A program made the position numbers and the translations under genes. DNA of 64,000 nt, from NCBI GenBank assembly GCA_963721385.1, contig CAVRJB010000019.1:186001-250000 (forward strand), read 5' to 3'. Below are positions 48,734 to 57,391 of this stretch, one piece after another. How positions within the stretch are numbered: position 1 is the stretch's first letter; the number at the start of each line of letters is the position of its first letter. Source of the stretch: DAOMFB01 sp963721385 (lineage in GTDB: Bacteria; Acidobacteriota; Thermoanaerobaculia; UBA5066). The notes below the pieces were generated by a model, which worked only from the letters and a program-made list of their open reading frames with translations, did not search any database and had not been told where the DNA came from.

Positions 48734-49609
48734 GTGCCTCGCCTCGACGTCCGAAAGACCTACAAGCTCCTGATCGGCGGAGCGTTCGTCCGCACGGAGT
48801 CTGGCCGCGCCACCCCCGCGACGTCGCCGGCCGGGGAGTTTCTGGCCCACGTGCCGCTCGGCTCGCGCAAGGACGTCCGGGACGCCGTGAAGGCGGCCCG
48901 CGGCGCGTTCGCCGGTTGGTCGGGACGAACGGCCTACAACCGGGGACAGATCCTCTACCGCGCCGCCGAGATGCTGGAGGAGAGGCGCGCCGAGTTCGCG
49001 GCGGCGCTCGTCCGCTCGACCGGAGCGTCGCGCGCGGCCGCGACGCGCGAAGTGTCGGTCGCCGTCGACCGCCTCGTCCATTTCGCCGGGTGGGCCGACA
49101 AGATCGCCGCCGTTCTCGGGACCGTGAACCCCGTGGCGGCCCCGTATTTCGACTTTTCGATGCCGGAGCCGACGGGCGTGGTCGGGATCGTGGTGCCCGA
49201 GAGCCCGGCGCTCCTCCCTCTCGTCTCGCGCCTCGCAGCCGTCACCGTCTCGGGGAACACGGCGGTTGCGATCGCGCCGGAGCGGACGCCGATTCCGGCG
49301 CTCCTCCTCGGCGAGGTCATCGGCACGAGCGATTTCCCGGCGGGCGTCGTCAACGTCGTCTCGGGAAAGAAGGGCGAGCTCGTACCCGCTCTCGCGACGC
49401 ACCGGGACGTCGACGCGATCGACGACGGCTCTCTCGACCCGGCCCTCTCGAGGCTGATCGAGGAGGAGGCGGCCGACCGCGTCCGGCGCATCGCGCGGCC
49501 GAAGGTCGCGGTCCCCGCGGACTGGTTCGACGCGAAGAAGACCGAAGGGATCTTCGCGCTCGAGCCGTTCCTCGAGATCAAGACGACCTGGCACCCGGTG
49601 GGAGTCTGA
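48734..49609 (+). CDS. short ALDH-family protein lacking the catalytic cysteine
   Basis: About 291 aa, against the usual ~480. The N-terminal cofactor-binding half fits ALDHs (YKLLIGGAFVRTESGR, GWSGRTAYNRGQILYRAAEM, VGIVVPESPALLPLVSRLAA, FPAGVVNVVSG). It then ends after PADWFDAKKTEGIFALEPFL. The catalytic Cys and Glu regions are absent, so it is probably not an enzyme alone. A GTG start is used. Proteins like this may pair with a full ALDH such as the one at 27257; this is inference. Confidence 0.75.
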   Translation: MPRLDVRKTYKLLIGGAFVRTESGRATPATSPAGEFLAHVPLGSRKDVRDAVKAARGAFAGWSGRTAYNRGQILYRAAEMLEERRAEFAAALVRSTGASRAAATREVSVAVDRLVHFAGWADKIAAVLGTVNPVAAPYFDFSMPEPTGVVGIVVPESPALLPLVSRLAAVTVSGNTAVAIAPERTPIPALLLGEVIGTSDFPAGVVNVVSGKKGELVPALATHRDVDAIDDGSLDPALSRLIEEEAADRVRRIARPKVAVPADWFDAKKTEGIFALEPFLEIKTTWHPVGV

Positions 49610-50292
49610 ACAGGCCTCTCTACTTCTTCGATCTCGACGACACGCTCGTCGACCACCGGGCCGCGGAGGAAGCCGCGCACCGGGCCACGCACGCGGAGCA
49701 CGAGGGCGTCTTCGGCGGCATCTCCTTCGACGACTGGCTGGCTCAGTACCGCGTCCGGAACCTCGCCCTCTGGAAGGCGTACGGCCGCGGCGAGATCGAC
49801 CGGGACGAGCTGTCACACCGGCGCTTCGTCGAGCCGCTCGCCGACTTCGAGCGCGACTCCGTGCACGGCGAGGCGATCCGGGCGACGTACCTCCGGCACT
49901 ACCGGCGAAACTGGGTGCTCGTGGAGGGGGCCGAGGAGATCCTGGAATTCGCCGCGCGGGACGGCGTCGTCGGAATCCTCTCGAACGGCCTCCGCGAGCA
50001 GCAGTGGGGAAAGATCCGGACCTTTCGCCTCGACCGCTGGGTGACGCACGTCGTCCTGTCGGAGGAGGTCGGGGCGATGAAGCCGGACCGCGCGATCTTC
50101 GACGCCGCCTGGAAAGCCGCCGGCAGCCCCGCCGTCCGGAAGGTCTACGTCGGCGACTCCTGGGAGACCGACGTCCTCGGCGCGAAGGCCGCCGGCTGGT
50201 TCCCGGTCTTCTTCGACCGCCGGGGAGAAGGACCGCCGAAGCCGGCGATCTACGTCCGCCGGCTCGTCGACCTGAAGCCGCTCCTTTCCTGA
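49606..50292 (+). CDS. HAD-superfamily hydrolase, YjjG-like
   Basis: About 228 aa with HAD motifs in order: motif I YFFDLDDTLVDH, motif II ILSNGL, the Lys in GAMKPDRAIFDAAW, and motif IV YVGDSWETDVLGAKAAGW. It is expected to dephosphorylate small molecules; relatives act on pyrimidine nucleotides. No ATG, GTG or TTG is available near the first motif. The only suitable codon is CTG at 49606, which overlaps the upstream TGA, so either CTG is used or a base is wrong. Its stop abuts that of the convergent kinase gene. Confidence 0.8.
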   Translation: MNRPLYFFDLDDTLVDHRAAEEAAHRATHAEHEGVFGGISFDDWLAQYRVRNLALWKAYGRGEIDRDELSHRRFVEPLADFERDSVHGEAIRATYLRHYRRNWVLVEGAEEILEFAARDGVVGILSNGLREQQWGKIRTFRLDRWVTHVVLSEEVGAMKPDRAIFDAAWKAAGSPAVRKVYVGDSWETDVLGAKAAGWFPVFFDRRGEGPPKPAIYVRRLVDLKPLLS

Positions 50293-51831
50293 CTACTTCT
50301 TCTGGGGGATCGAGGGGGGCGTCAGCGTCACGGCGTCGAGGAGGGTCTTCTTCATCGCCGCGATGATCGACTGGTTCTCGGCCGGAGGAACGAAGCCGTG
50401 GTGCTCGAGGATGTGCCAGAGCCGGCCGACGAGCATCTCGGTCTTGACGGGCTTCAACAGGAAGTCCGTCGCCCCGGACTGGATCGCGAACGCGAAGTGG
50501 CCGCGGTCGAGGCGCGAGGAGAGGAGGACGACGGGGAGGTCCGTCGTCGCCGGCTGCGACTTGAGGACGCGCGTGACGTCGAAGCCGTCCATTCCGGGGA
50601 GGACGGCGCTCATCAGGACGAGGTCGACGTCCTCGCGGAGAAGGAGGTCGAGCGCCTTCTCGCCGCTCGGCGCCTCGAAGATCTCGCAGCCGTATTTCGA
50701 GACGGCGTCGGCGAGCTGCTTGCGCTCCCTCGCGGCTTCGTCGACGACGAGCACGACCGGGGGCCTCGTCTTCTTCGGGGGCGCCGGCGCGGCACGGGCG
50801 GCGGTCGGCGTGGCGGAGACGGCCGGGATGGACGCCGACGAGATGCTGAAAGGCCTCGCGGGCGGCGCTTCCGCCGGCGCGCCCGGGACCGGGACGGCGG
50901 CGGGCGGCGACGCCGGCATCGGCTCCCACGGCGTCGGAATCGGCGGGGCGGCAGGTCCCGGGAGGGGAATCGGCACGCCGGACGGTGCCGCGAAAGGCCG
51001 CAGCATCGCGAGCTCGGCCTCGAACTCGGCCGCCGAGGGGAAGCGGGAGGCGGGGTCCTTCGCCAGCGCGCGGAGGAGGATCGCCTGGAAGTCCGGCGAG
51101 ACGTCCGGGAAGCGCGGCAGCTCGTCCGGGATCGGCTCCGAGACGTGTTTCATCGCGATGACGAGAGGCGACTCACCGTCGAAGGGCACCTTTCCCGTCA
51201 GCATCTCGTAGCCCATGACGCCGATCGAATAGACGTCGCTGCGCGCGTCGGTCGGGCGGCCGAGCGCCTGCTCGGGCGACATGTAGTGCGGCGTCCCTAC
51301 CATGACACTGTCGAGCGTCAGCGTGATGCTCTGCTTGCCCCGCGCGAGGCCGAAGTCGAGGATGGCGACGGCGCCCGACTCCTCGACCATGACGTTCTGG
51401 GATTTCAGGTCGCGGTGGATGATCCCGAGCTTGTGCGCCGCCTCGCTCCCGAGGGCGATCTGGCGGAGGATCGAGATGGCGGTGGCGGGGGGGATACGGC
51501 CGTCGGTCTGGATCAGTGTCCGGAGGTCGACTCCCGGGACGTACTCCATCGTGATGAAGGGAAAGTCCCCGCTCATCCCGAAGTCGTGGATCCGGGCGAC
51601 GTTCGGGTGCTTGATCTTGCGGTTGAGGTTGATCTCCCGCTTGAACCGGGTCAGGAGCTGCTGGTCGTCGCTCTCCCAGTCGGGCGACAAAACCTTGATC
51701 GCGACGACCTCGTCGAGGTCCAGATCGTGGGCCTTGAAGACGATCCCCATTCCGCCCCGGCCAATGGTCTCGATCCACCTGTAGCGGGGAGCCCCCTCGA
51801 AGAAGCGGTCGCGAAGTCGGTCGAGATTCAT
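50293..51831 (-). CDS. Ser/Thr protein kinase with C-terminal receiver-like domain
   Basis: This is an intact 512-aa protein. The kinase domain (about 17-280) has GRGGMGIVFKAHD, VAIKVL, HRDLKSQNVMV, DFGLA and MSPEQALG. An Ala/Pro linker (about 285-355) leads to a response-regulator receiver fold (about 360-480: VVLVVDEAARERKQLADAV, VDLVLMSAVLPGMDGFDV, LLKPV). The position of the phospho-acceptor Asp holds Ser (LMSAVLPGMDG), and the acidic pocket is reduced, so the receiver is degenerate and probably acts by binding rather than phosphorylation. Confidence 0.85.
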   Translation of the reverse strand: MNLDRLRDRFFEGAPRYRWIETIGRGGMGIVFKAHDLDLDEVVAIKVLSPDWESDDQQLLTRFKREINLNRKIKHPNVARIHDFGMSGDFPFITMEYVPGVDLRTLIQTDGRIPPATAISILRQIALGSEAAHKLGIIHRDLKSQNVMVEESGAVAILDFGLARGKQSITLTLDSVMVGTPHYMSPEQALGRPTDARSDVYSIGVMGYEMLTGKVPFDGESPLVIAMKHVSEPIPDELPRFPDVSPDFQAILLRALAKDPASRFPSAAEFEAELAMLRPFAAPSGVPIPLPGPAAPPIPTPWEPMPASPPAAVPVPGAPAEAPPARPFSISSASIPAVSATPTAARAAPAPPKKTRPPVVLVVDEAARERKQLADAVSKYGCEIFEAPSGEKALDLLLREDVDLVLMSAVLPGMDGFDVTRVLKSQPATTDLPVVLLSSRLDRGHFAFAIQSGATDFLLKPVKTEMLVGRLWHILEHHGFVPPAENQSIIAAMKKTLLDAVTLTPPSIPQKK

Positions 51832-51891
51832 GCTTGGGGTCGGGCCGTCCGGTCCGGCGACTCCAAGCCTAGCAGGACGCGAGCCGGCTTC

Positions 51892-53301
51892 CTACGGCGT
51901 GATCGTGATCGTGCCGCCGCTCACGCCGCCCGGCTGCATGCTGGTGTGACCCGAGCCGCACTGGGACTGCGCGCAGCCATAGATATAGACACCGCCGTTG
52001 AAGCTCGCCTGGGCCGCGGTCGGCGTGATGTTCCAGACGCAGCTCGGGGCGAGGAAGGTGCAGGTCCCGGGGACGCCGAGGACCTCGAGCCCCGCGACGC
52101 CGTGGTGGACGGTGGGCACCGCCGGATCGATCTGAAACGTGATCTGGTAGGGCTGTCCGACCTTCAGCGTCGTCGTCGCGGGCGACCAGTTGAAGGACGC
52201 GGCCTGGATCGTGAGGTTGATGACCGACGGCGCCGCGCCCTTCACGACGACGTCCTGCGACGCCCCGGACGCCCCGGCCACGTTCGAAGCGAAGTGGACG
52301 GCCGCGTACGTCTTGTCCGTCGTCGAGGAGGCGAAGGTGTGCGTCGTCGTGGACGTCGTGGCCGTCTCGGGCGCGCTCCCGTCGCCGAAGGACCACATGA
52401 AGCTCGTCGGGCTGTTCGTCGCGGTCGACGTGAACGTGACCGGCTGGCCGGCCGTCGGGTTGGCCGAGACGGTGAAGGAGGCGACGGGGGCTGCGGACGG
52501 GGCACCCGGATCGGAAACCGCCGTGAGCGCGTACGGGTCGCCCGAGACGTTGTTGATGACCGACGCGAAAGCGAGGACAGGCTGGTCGCTCGTGAACTCG
52601 AGGAAGAGGTTCGTGTCGACGAGCGAGACGGGCGGGGCGAAGTCGGTCGAGAAGCGGTTGATCTGCTTGAAGCCGGCCGGGCCGTTGCCGAGGGAGAACG
52701 ACGCGCCGGAGACGAGCGTCCCGTCCCCCTGGCGGAGATTTGCGCTGACGGTCGGCGTTGCCGAGTCGCTCGGGTTGAAGAAGACGATGTTCGTCCGGTA
52801 GCCGGAGACGAGGTCCGTCGAGGCGGCGAGCTGCAAGAGAATCCCTTGCGTGACCGCGTCGGCCACGTCGATCCCCGGGATCCATTGTCCCTGCACGGCC
52901 CCCGTGTGGTTGCACCCGTTCACGTTGTTCGTGGCCGACGAGACGAGGAGCGGCGCATTCGTCTGGAAGCGGATGGGGCCGAAGGCGCCGGCGGGCTGGC
53001 CGAAGAGCGAGGCGAGGATGTTGTTGAAGGCGATCTGGCCGCGGGCGGGGATCGTCACCGGGCCCGTCGTGATCGTGTCCGCCGAGATCCCCGCGGCGTT
53101 GCTCGTCTGGCGATAGAAGACGGGTGTCGCGGTGACGGCGCCGTTCGTGGGGTTGAAGACGCGGACGTCCGTCCGGAAGTCGTCGCCAAGCGAGTTCGTC
53201 AGGAAGGCCGACGACGGGATGACGACGTCGGCCCGCGCGGCGGCGGAAAGAACCGCGATCGCGAACGCTGTGACCACACGTCTCACAGGAACCGGAATCA
53301 T
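51892..53301 (-). CDS. exported PKD-domain protein with C-terminal CuA-like cupredoxin domain
   Basis: This 469-aa protein has a signal peptide (VRRVVTAFAIAVLSAAARA). A large N-terminal beta region (about 25-275) is followed by one PKD domain (about 285-370: FTVSANPTAGQPVTFTSTAT, FMWSFGDGS). The last ~100 residues look like a cupredoxin: the upstream His in PTVHHGVAGLEVLG, then CAQSQCGSGHTSM, the C-x3-C-x3-H-x2-M layout of the CuA centre of cytochrome oxidase subunit II. Copper binding outside the cytoplasm is inferred. The ATG at 53301 has a GGGAGGG site; a longer start would be Arg/Ser-rich. Confidence 0.8.
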   Translation of the reverse strand: MIPVPVRRVVTAFAIAVLSAAARADVVIPSSAFLTNSLGDDFRTDVRVFNPTNGAVTATPVFYRQTSNAAGISADTITTGPVTIPARGQIAFNNILASLFGQPAGAFGPIRFQTNAPLLVSSATNNVNGCNHTGAVQGQWIPGIDVADAVTQGILLQLAASTDLVSGYRTNIVFFNPSDSATPTVSANLRQGDGTLVSGASFSLGNGPAGFKQINRFSTDFAPPVSLVDTNLFLEFTSDQPVLAFASVINNVSGDPYALTAVSDPGAPSAAPVASFTVSANPTAGQPVTFTSTATNSPTSFMWSFGDGSAPETATTSTTTHTFASSTTDKTYAAVHFASNVAGASGASQDVVVKGAAPSVINLTIQAASFNWSPATTTLKVGQPYQITFQIDPAVPTVHHGVAGLEVLGVPGTCTFLAPSCVWNITPTAAQASFNGGVYIYGCAQSQCGSGHTSMQPGGVSGGTITITP

Positions 53302-53459
53302 GGATGCCCTCCCTCGTCGCGAAGATGACCTCATCGAGCCCTCACCCCTCGGGTCGGGAGTGGAGCCACCGGGAGGATTCCCACGCTCGGATGGGCTGCA
53401 GCGGCGCCCGCCTGAATCCCGCGTGAGAGGCGTCACGGCCTCCGGTAGACTGCGCCGCC

Positions 53460-54410
53460 GTGAGCGCCACGCCGTTCTGGGAATCCCGTCGCGTGCTCGT
53501 CACGGGCGGAGGCGGCTTCCTGGGCCGCGTCGTCGTCCGGGCGCTCCGGGAGCGCGGGGCGGCCTTCGTTGCCGCGCCGCGATCCGCCGAAGTGGACCTC
53601 CGGGAACGGGCGGCGATTCGCCGCTGCCTCGCCGAAACGAGGCCGGACGTCGTCATCCACGCCGCCGCCGTCGTCGGCGGTATCGGCGCGAACCGCCTCC
53701 ATCCCGGCCGGTTCTTCTTCGAGAACGCCGTCATGGGGATCGAGCTGATCGAGGAATCCCGGCGGGCGGGGATTCCGAAGCTCGTCTGCCTCGGCACGGT
53801 TTGCGCCTACCCGAAGTTCACCCCGGTGCCGTTCCACGAGGAGGACCTCTGGAACGGCTACCCGGAAGAGACGAACGCGCCTTACGGCGTGGCGAAGAAG
53901 GCGCTGCTCGTCCAGCTGCAGGGGTACCGGGAGGAGTACGGCTTCGACGGCATCTACCTGCTGCCGGTCAATCTCTACGGGCCCGGAGACAACTTCGACC
54001 TCGAGTCGAGCCACGTCATCCCGGCGCTGATCCGGAGGTTCGTCGAGGCAAAGGCCATCGGTGCGTCCGAGGTCGTCCTCTGGGGAGACGGCACGCCGAC
54101 CCGCGAGTTCCTTTACGTCGACGACGCGGCCGACGGCATCCTCGCCGCCGCGGAGAAGTACGACGGCGGCGCGCCCGTGAATCTCGGCTCGGGCGAGGAG
54201 ATCTCGATCCGCGACCTCGCCGCGCTCGTGGCGAAGGAGACGAGCTGGGAGGGATCGGTTCTCTGGGACCCGTCCAAGCCGAACGGCCAGCCCCGGCGAA
54301 AGCTCGACGTCTCCCGCGCCGAGCGGCTCTTCGGGTGGCGGGCCAGAACGCCTCTGGCCGAAGGGCTGAGGAAATCGGTCGCCTGGTACCGCGATCGCGC
54401 CGCCCGCTGA
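53460..54410 (+). CDS. GDP-L-fucose synthase-like epimerase/reductase
   Basis: This 316-aa extended short-chain dehydrogenase has the NAD(P) motif VLVTGGGGFLGRVVV and active-site regions GTVCAYPKFTPVPFHE and YGVAKKALLVQLQGYREEYG. It also has PVNLYGPGDNFD and GDGTPTREFLYVDDAADG. These match GDP-4-keto-6-deoxymannose epimerase-reductases that make GDP-fucose for surface sugars. No other sugar-nucleotide gene is nearby, so the exact substrate is open. It starts with GTG. Confidence 0.8.
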   Translation: MSATPFWESRRVLVTGGGGFLGRVVVRALRERGAAFVAAPRSAEVDLRERAAIRRCLAETRPDVVIHAAAVVGGIGANRLHPGRFFFENAVMGIELIEESRRAGIPKLVCLGTVCAYPKFTPVPFHEEDLWNGYPEETNAPYGVAKKALLVQLQGYREEYGFDGIYLLPVNLYGPGDNFDLESSHVIPALIRRFVEAKAIGASEVVLWGDGTPTREFLYVDDAADGILAAAEKYDGGAPVNLGSGEEISIRDLAALVAKETSWEGSVLWDPSKPNGQPRRKLDVSRAERLFGWRARTPLAEGLRKSVAWYRDRAAR

Positions 54411-54445
54411 CGGCGCTTTCGCACGACTGAGCTATTCTTGTCTCC

Positions 54446-54868
54446 ATGCCCGACGGCCGCTGGGACCGGGATCTGATGCTCGGCGTTCCGGAGATGGACG
54501 TCGAGCACGGGCTGCAGATCGAGCTCGTCAACGCGCTGGAGGGTGCCGTGGCGGCCGGGCGGGAGCGGGAGGTGGGCGACCGGATCCTCGAGCGCCTGCT
54601 CGAATACACGCGCGTTCACTTCCTCGCGGAAGAGCTGATGATGCGGCTCGAAGGCTTCCCGGCGTTCGAGGCGCATATCGAGGAGCACGACGACCTCGTG
54701 CGGCAGCTCGACTCGATCCGGGCCCTCTACGCCGCCGGCGACCGCCCCGTCACGCTCGAAGCGGTCCACACGATGCGGACCTGGCTGGCCGGGCACATTC
54801 AGACGCACGACCGGGTCTTCGCCCGCTTCCTCGCAACTCGGGGCCCGACCGCTCACGTCCCGGCGTAG
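54446..54868 (+). CDS. bacteriohemerythrin
   Basis: This 140-aa four-helix protein carries the diiron ligands in order: MDVEHGLQIELVNAL, VHFLAEELMMRLEGFP, HIEEHDDLV and HIQTHDRVFARF. It would bind oxygen, or act as an oxygen or iron sensor, in the cytoplasm. It begins 36 bases after the epimerase gene and is probably co-transcribed. It is convergent with the RRM gene. Confidence 0.85.
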   Translation: MPDGRWDRDLMLGVPEMDVEHGLQIELVNALEGAVAAGREREVGDRILERLLEYTRVHFLAEELMMRLEGFPAFEAHIEEHDDLVRQLDSIRALYAAGDRPVTLEAVHTMRTWLAGHIQTHDRVFARFLATRGPTAHVPA

Positions 54869-54878
54869 GAGCGACGTC

Positions 54879-55184
54879 TCAGTAGCGGCTGCGGCCGCCG
54901 CCGCCGCCGCCGCCATAACCGCCACGGCCGCCGCCGCCCCGGTTCTCCTGCGGGCGGGCTTCGTTCACGCGGAGCGCACGGCCGTCGATCTCGCGCCCGT
55001 TGAGGGCGCCCATCGCCTTCTGGGCGTCGGCGTCAGCCATTTCGACGAATCCGAAGCCCTTCGAGCTTCCGGTGTCGCGGTCGGAGATGACGCGCGCGGA
55101 TTCGACGTTGCCGAAGGGTTCGAAGAGCGAGCGGAGCGTGGTGTCGTTGACGGAGTAGGCCAGATTGCCGACGTAGAGCTTCAT
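54879..55184 (-). CDS. RRM-type glycine-rich RNA-binding protein
   Basis: This 101-aa protein has one RNA recognition motif: RNP2 LYVGNLAYSV and RNP1 SSKGFGFVEM. A Gly/Arg-rich tail (GGGGRGGYGGGGGGG) follows, as in cold-induced bacterial RNA-binding proteins. It binds RNA in the cytoplasm. The 124 bases upstream separate it from a hairpin and tRNA-Ala. Confidence 0.9.
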   Translation of the reverse strand: MKLYVGNLAYSVNDTTLRSLFEPFGNVESARVISDRDTGSSKGFGFVEMADADAQKAMGALNGREIDGRALRVNEARPQENRGGGGRGGYGGGGGGGRSRY

Positions 55185-55272
55185 CTCAGGTCCTGGTGCT
55201 GGGTTCCCGCCGGAGCGGGAAGGGGTGGGGAGGAAGGTGGGGAGAGGACGGGTTTCTTCTCTTTCGGGGTGT

Positions 55273-55296
55273 CCGGGGGGATCGAGACCCCCCCGG
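55273..55296 (-). terminator. GC-rich hairpin downstream of tRNA-Ala
   Basis: CCGGGGGG and its complement flank a 7-8-base loop, just beyond the tRNA 3' end on the same strand. It lacks a clear T-run, so termination is uncertain. Confidence 0.4.
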
Positions 55297-55308
55297 GATC
55301 ATTGTAGA

Positions 55309-55385
55309 TGGTGGAGCTGAACGGGATCGAACCGTCGACCTCCTGAGTGCGATTCAGGCGCTCTCCCAAACTGAGCTACAGCCCC
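55309..55385 (-). tRNA. tRNA-Ala (anticodon CGC)
   Basis: A 77-base cloverleaf is read on the minus strand. The acceptor stem is GGGGCTG/CAGCTCC with an encoded CCA end. The D arm is GCTC...GAGC, the anticodon arm is CCTGA-ATCGCAC-TCAGG with CGC, and the T arm has TTCGATC. It decodes GCG, a common codon in this high-GC DNA. Confidence 0.93.
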
Positions 55386-55432
55386 ACCCGCGGGCGGAGA
55401 ACGGCGGAGAGTAGCGGGAACGCGCGGGGGCG

Positions 55433-56689
55433 TCAAACCGCGGGAAGCCGGACGGACACGACCTCGGAGCCGGCCGGGCGCCCGAGGAGGTCGCGGAGGC
55501 TCGTTCCCTGAAGGACGCCCCGTTCGACGCGGTTGGCGCGAAGGAAGACCTCCCGGAGCGTCTCCGCGACGCGGTCGTCCCCTTCTGGAACGGCCCGCAG
55601 CTCCGATTCCCCGATGGCGCGCGCCACCGCGTAGAGGGAGATTTCGTCCGGCGCCCGACAAAGGGCGTAGCCACGCTCCTCGTCGCGCGCCACCAGCCCG
55701 TCCGCCGAAAGCCGCGCGAGAACCAGCTCGACGCTTTCCCGGGGACGCTTCACCTCGTCCGCCAGCGCGACGAGAGTCCGCTTCGCTCGATCGTTCTGCC
55801 AGGCCTCGGCGAGGGAAAGGAGGATGCGCACGGCCTCGTAGAGGGGCCCGCCGCGCGTCGTCCGCGGCGGCGCGTCGTGGCCGAGCAGCTCCTCGCGGTA
55901 CTGAACGGCGTGTGCGAGCGAGACCCCGAGGAGGAGGAGAGCGAAGGCGAAGCCGACGGCGAGGATGAAGACGACGACGGCCGAGATCGAGCCGTAGACG
56001 TGGGAAAGGTCCGTGTCGAGCGAGGTCAGCATCCTCGCGCCCTTCGCGAAGACGATCCGGAGAAGCGTCAGGCCGAGCGCGGCGACGAGGGCGGCGAGCG
56101 CGGCCGGGCCCCATCGGACGTACGCCCCCGGCAGGAAGCGATAGAGCACCGCGAGGAGCCCCATCGTCGAAAGGAAGCCGAGGAAGCGGAACTCGGTGAA
56201 CGACGCCCCGGTCTCGAGGAGGAACGACGTGAAGACGCCGACGGCGATCGGGCCGAGGACCATGACCGAGAGGGCGAGGCCGAAACGCTGGAGGAAGGGG
56301 CGCGGGTGAACGGTCGTTCCCCAGAGCGTCTTCGCGGCCCCCTCGATCAGGAAAAACGTCCGGATCGACGTCAGGAGGAAGAAGATCGTCGCCGTCCCCG
56401 TCAGGGCCGCCGCATGGAGGCTCCAGGTCCGGAGGATGACCAGAAGGTCCCGCCTCGCGCCCGGCACGACCCAGCGGAGCACCCGATAGAGCCCTTCGCC
56501 CGTCGTCCCGAAGAGCGTCGACGTCAGAACCGTGACGGACGCCATCAGGGGTACGATCGTCAGGAGCGCGGCGTAGGCGAGCGACGAGGCGAGGTCGAAG
56601 CCCCGGGCGTCGAGGAACCGCCGGATCGTCCCCTTCAAGACGATTGGAATGAGGTACGTCGTCGCGCGCAGGGATGCCATCCGCCCCAA
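55433..56689 (-). CDS. YihY/UPF0761-family membrane protein
   Basis: This 418-aa protein has six or so membrane helices in the first ~270 residues. The family-typical segments are FDLASSLAYAALLTIVPLMA near the N-terminus and VYGSISAVVVFILAVGFAFA late. The C-terminal ~110 residues form a soluble winged-helix-like domain (RTLVALADEVKRPRESVELV). Once called ribonuclease BN, this family's role is unclear; transport or envelope functions are suggested. A second ATG 9 bases in is possible. Confidence 0.85.
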   Translation of the reverse strand: MGRMASLRATTYLIPIVLKGTIRRFLDARGFDLASSLAYAALLTIVPLMASVTVLTSTLFGTTGEGLYRVLRWVVPGARRDLLVILRTWSLHAAALTGTATIFFLLTSIRTFFLIEGAAKTLWGTTVHPRPFLQRFGLALSVMVLGPIAVGVFTSFLLETGASFTEFRFLGFLSTMGLLAVLYRFLPGAYVRWGPAALAALVAALGLTLLRIVFAKGARMLTSLDTDLSHVYGSISAVVVFILAVGFAFALLLLGVSLAHAVQYREELLGHDAPPRTTRGGPLYEAVRILLSLAEAWQNDRAKRTLVALADEVKRPRESVELVLARLSADGLVARDEERGYALCRAPDEISLYAVARAIGESELRAVPEGDDRVAETLREVFLRANRVERGVLQGTSLRDLLGRPAGSEVVSVRLPAV

Positions 56690-56765
56690 GATGGTAGATC
56701 AGCCCCGTTCCCCGCCCCGTCCCCATGTGAGAACATCCGCCTTCATTCTTCAGGAGGTCAGCGCC

Positions 56766-57059
56766 ATGGGTCTGAACGACAACCTCGAGAACGCCGCCAA
56801 GGTCGTAGAGGAGAAGATCGAGGCTTCGCGCGACTCGCTCGGTGAGAAGGCCGGCAAGGTGCGGTCCAAGATGGGCGACGTTGCGGACGACATGAAGCAG
56901 CGCGCGCAGGCGCTGCGCGAGAAGCTCCGCGAGACGTCGTGGGAGGACGTGACCGCCAACGCGTCGAACTTCGTCCGGGACAACCCGGGGAAGGCGGTCG
57001 GGATCGCACTTGCGGCCGGCTTCCTTCTCGGGCTTCTCTTCCGGAGGAGAGACGACTGA
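56766..57059 (+). CDS. ElaB/YqjD/DUF883-like membrane-anchored protein
   Basis: This 97-aa protein is helical and charged (ENAAKVVEEKIEASRDSLGE and similar heptads). A C-terminal glycine-rich hydrophobic helix (AVGIALAAGFLLGLLFRRRDD) anchors it, as in the DUF883 family whose members bind ribosomes or the inner membrane. An AGGAGG site precedes the ATG. Its stop overlaps the next start (TGATG). Confidence 0.75.
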   Translation: MGLNDNLENAAKVVEEKIEASRDSLGEKAGKVRSKMGDVADDMKQRAQALREKLRETSWEDVTANASNFVRDNPGKAVGIALAAGFLLGLLFRRRDD

Positions 57060-57346
57060 TGGCCCCCCCCGAGATCCGGCCGCCCGCGCCTCACGGCGCT
57101 TCTCCGGACGGTCCGATCGGCGGTGCCGCCGGCGCCTTCGAGTTCATCCCCGCCGGTTTCGACTGGAAGGCAAGCGCGCTGGCGACGGTGCAGAAGTACC
57201 CGATCCCGTGCCTCCTCGGCGCGGCAGCGGTCGGGTTCTTCATCGGCCGGACGAAGGGGCGGGCCATCGCGGGCGCCGCGGCGGGCCTCCTCGCGAACGT
57301 CGTCATCCGGCAGATTTCGCAGGCCGTCGAGACCCGCGACTTCTGA
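57059..57346 (+). CDS. small membrane protein coupled to the DUF883-like gene
   Basis: A 95-aa protein with a Pro-rich N-terminus and two short hydrophobic stretches (IPCLLGAAAVGFFIGRT, IAGAAAGLLANVVI). It overlaps the upstream gene by one base, so it is translationally coupled. No family is recognised. The pair is probably an envelope or stress module. Confidence 0.6.
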   Translation: MAPPEIRPPAPHGASPDGPIGGAAGAFEFIPAGFDWKASALATVQKYPIPCLLGAAAVGFFIGRTKGRAIAGAAAGLLANVVIRQISQAVETRDF

Positions 57347-57391
57347 CGCCGCGGCCGGCCGCGCCGTATCCCCAAGTCGTAGACTCGCGGG

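Noticed and set aside
44924..50929. A 2,001-residue open frame on the minus strand
   Set aside because: It is stitched from antisense of the ALDH/HAD/kinase genes, the DUF2911 gene and the kinase gene through a lost A near 47629. DUF2911 and kinase are separate genes.
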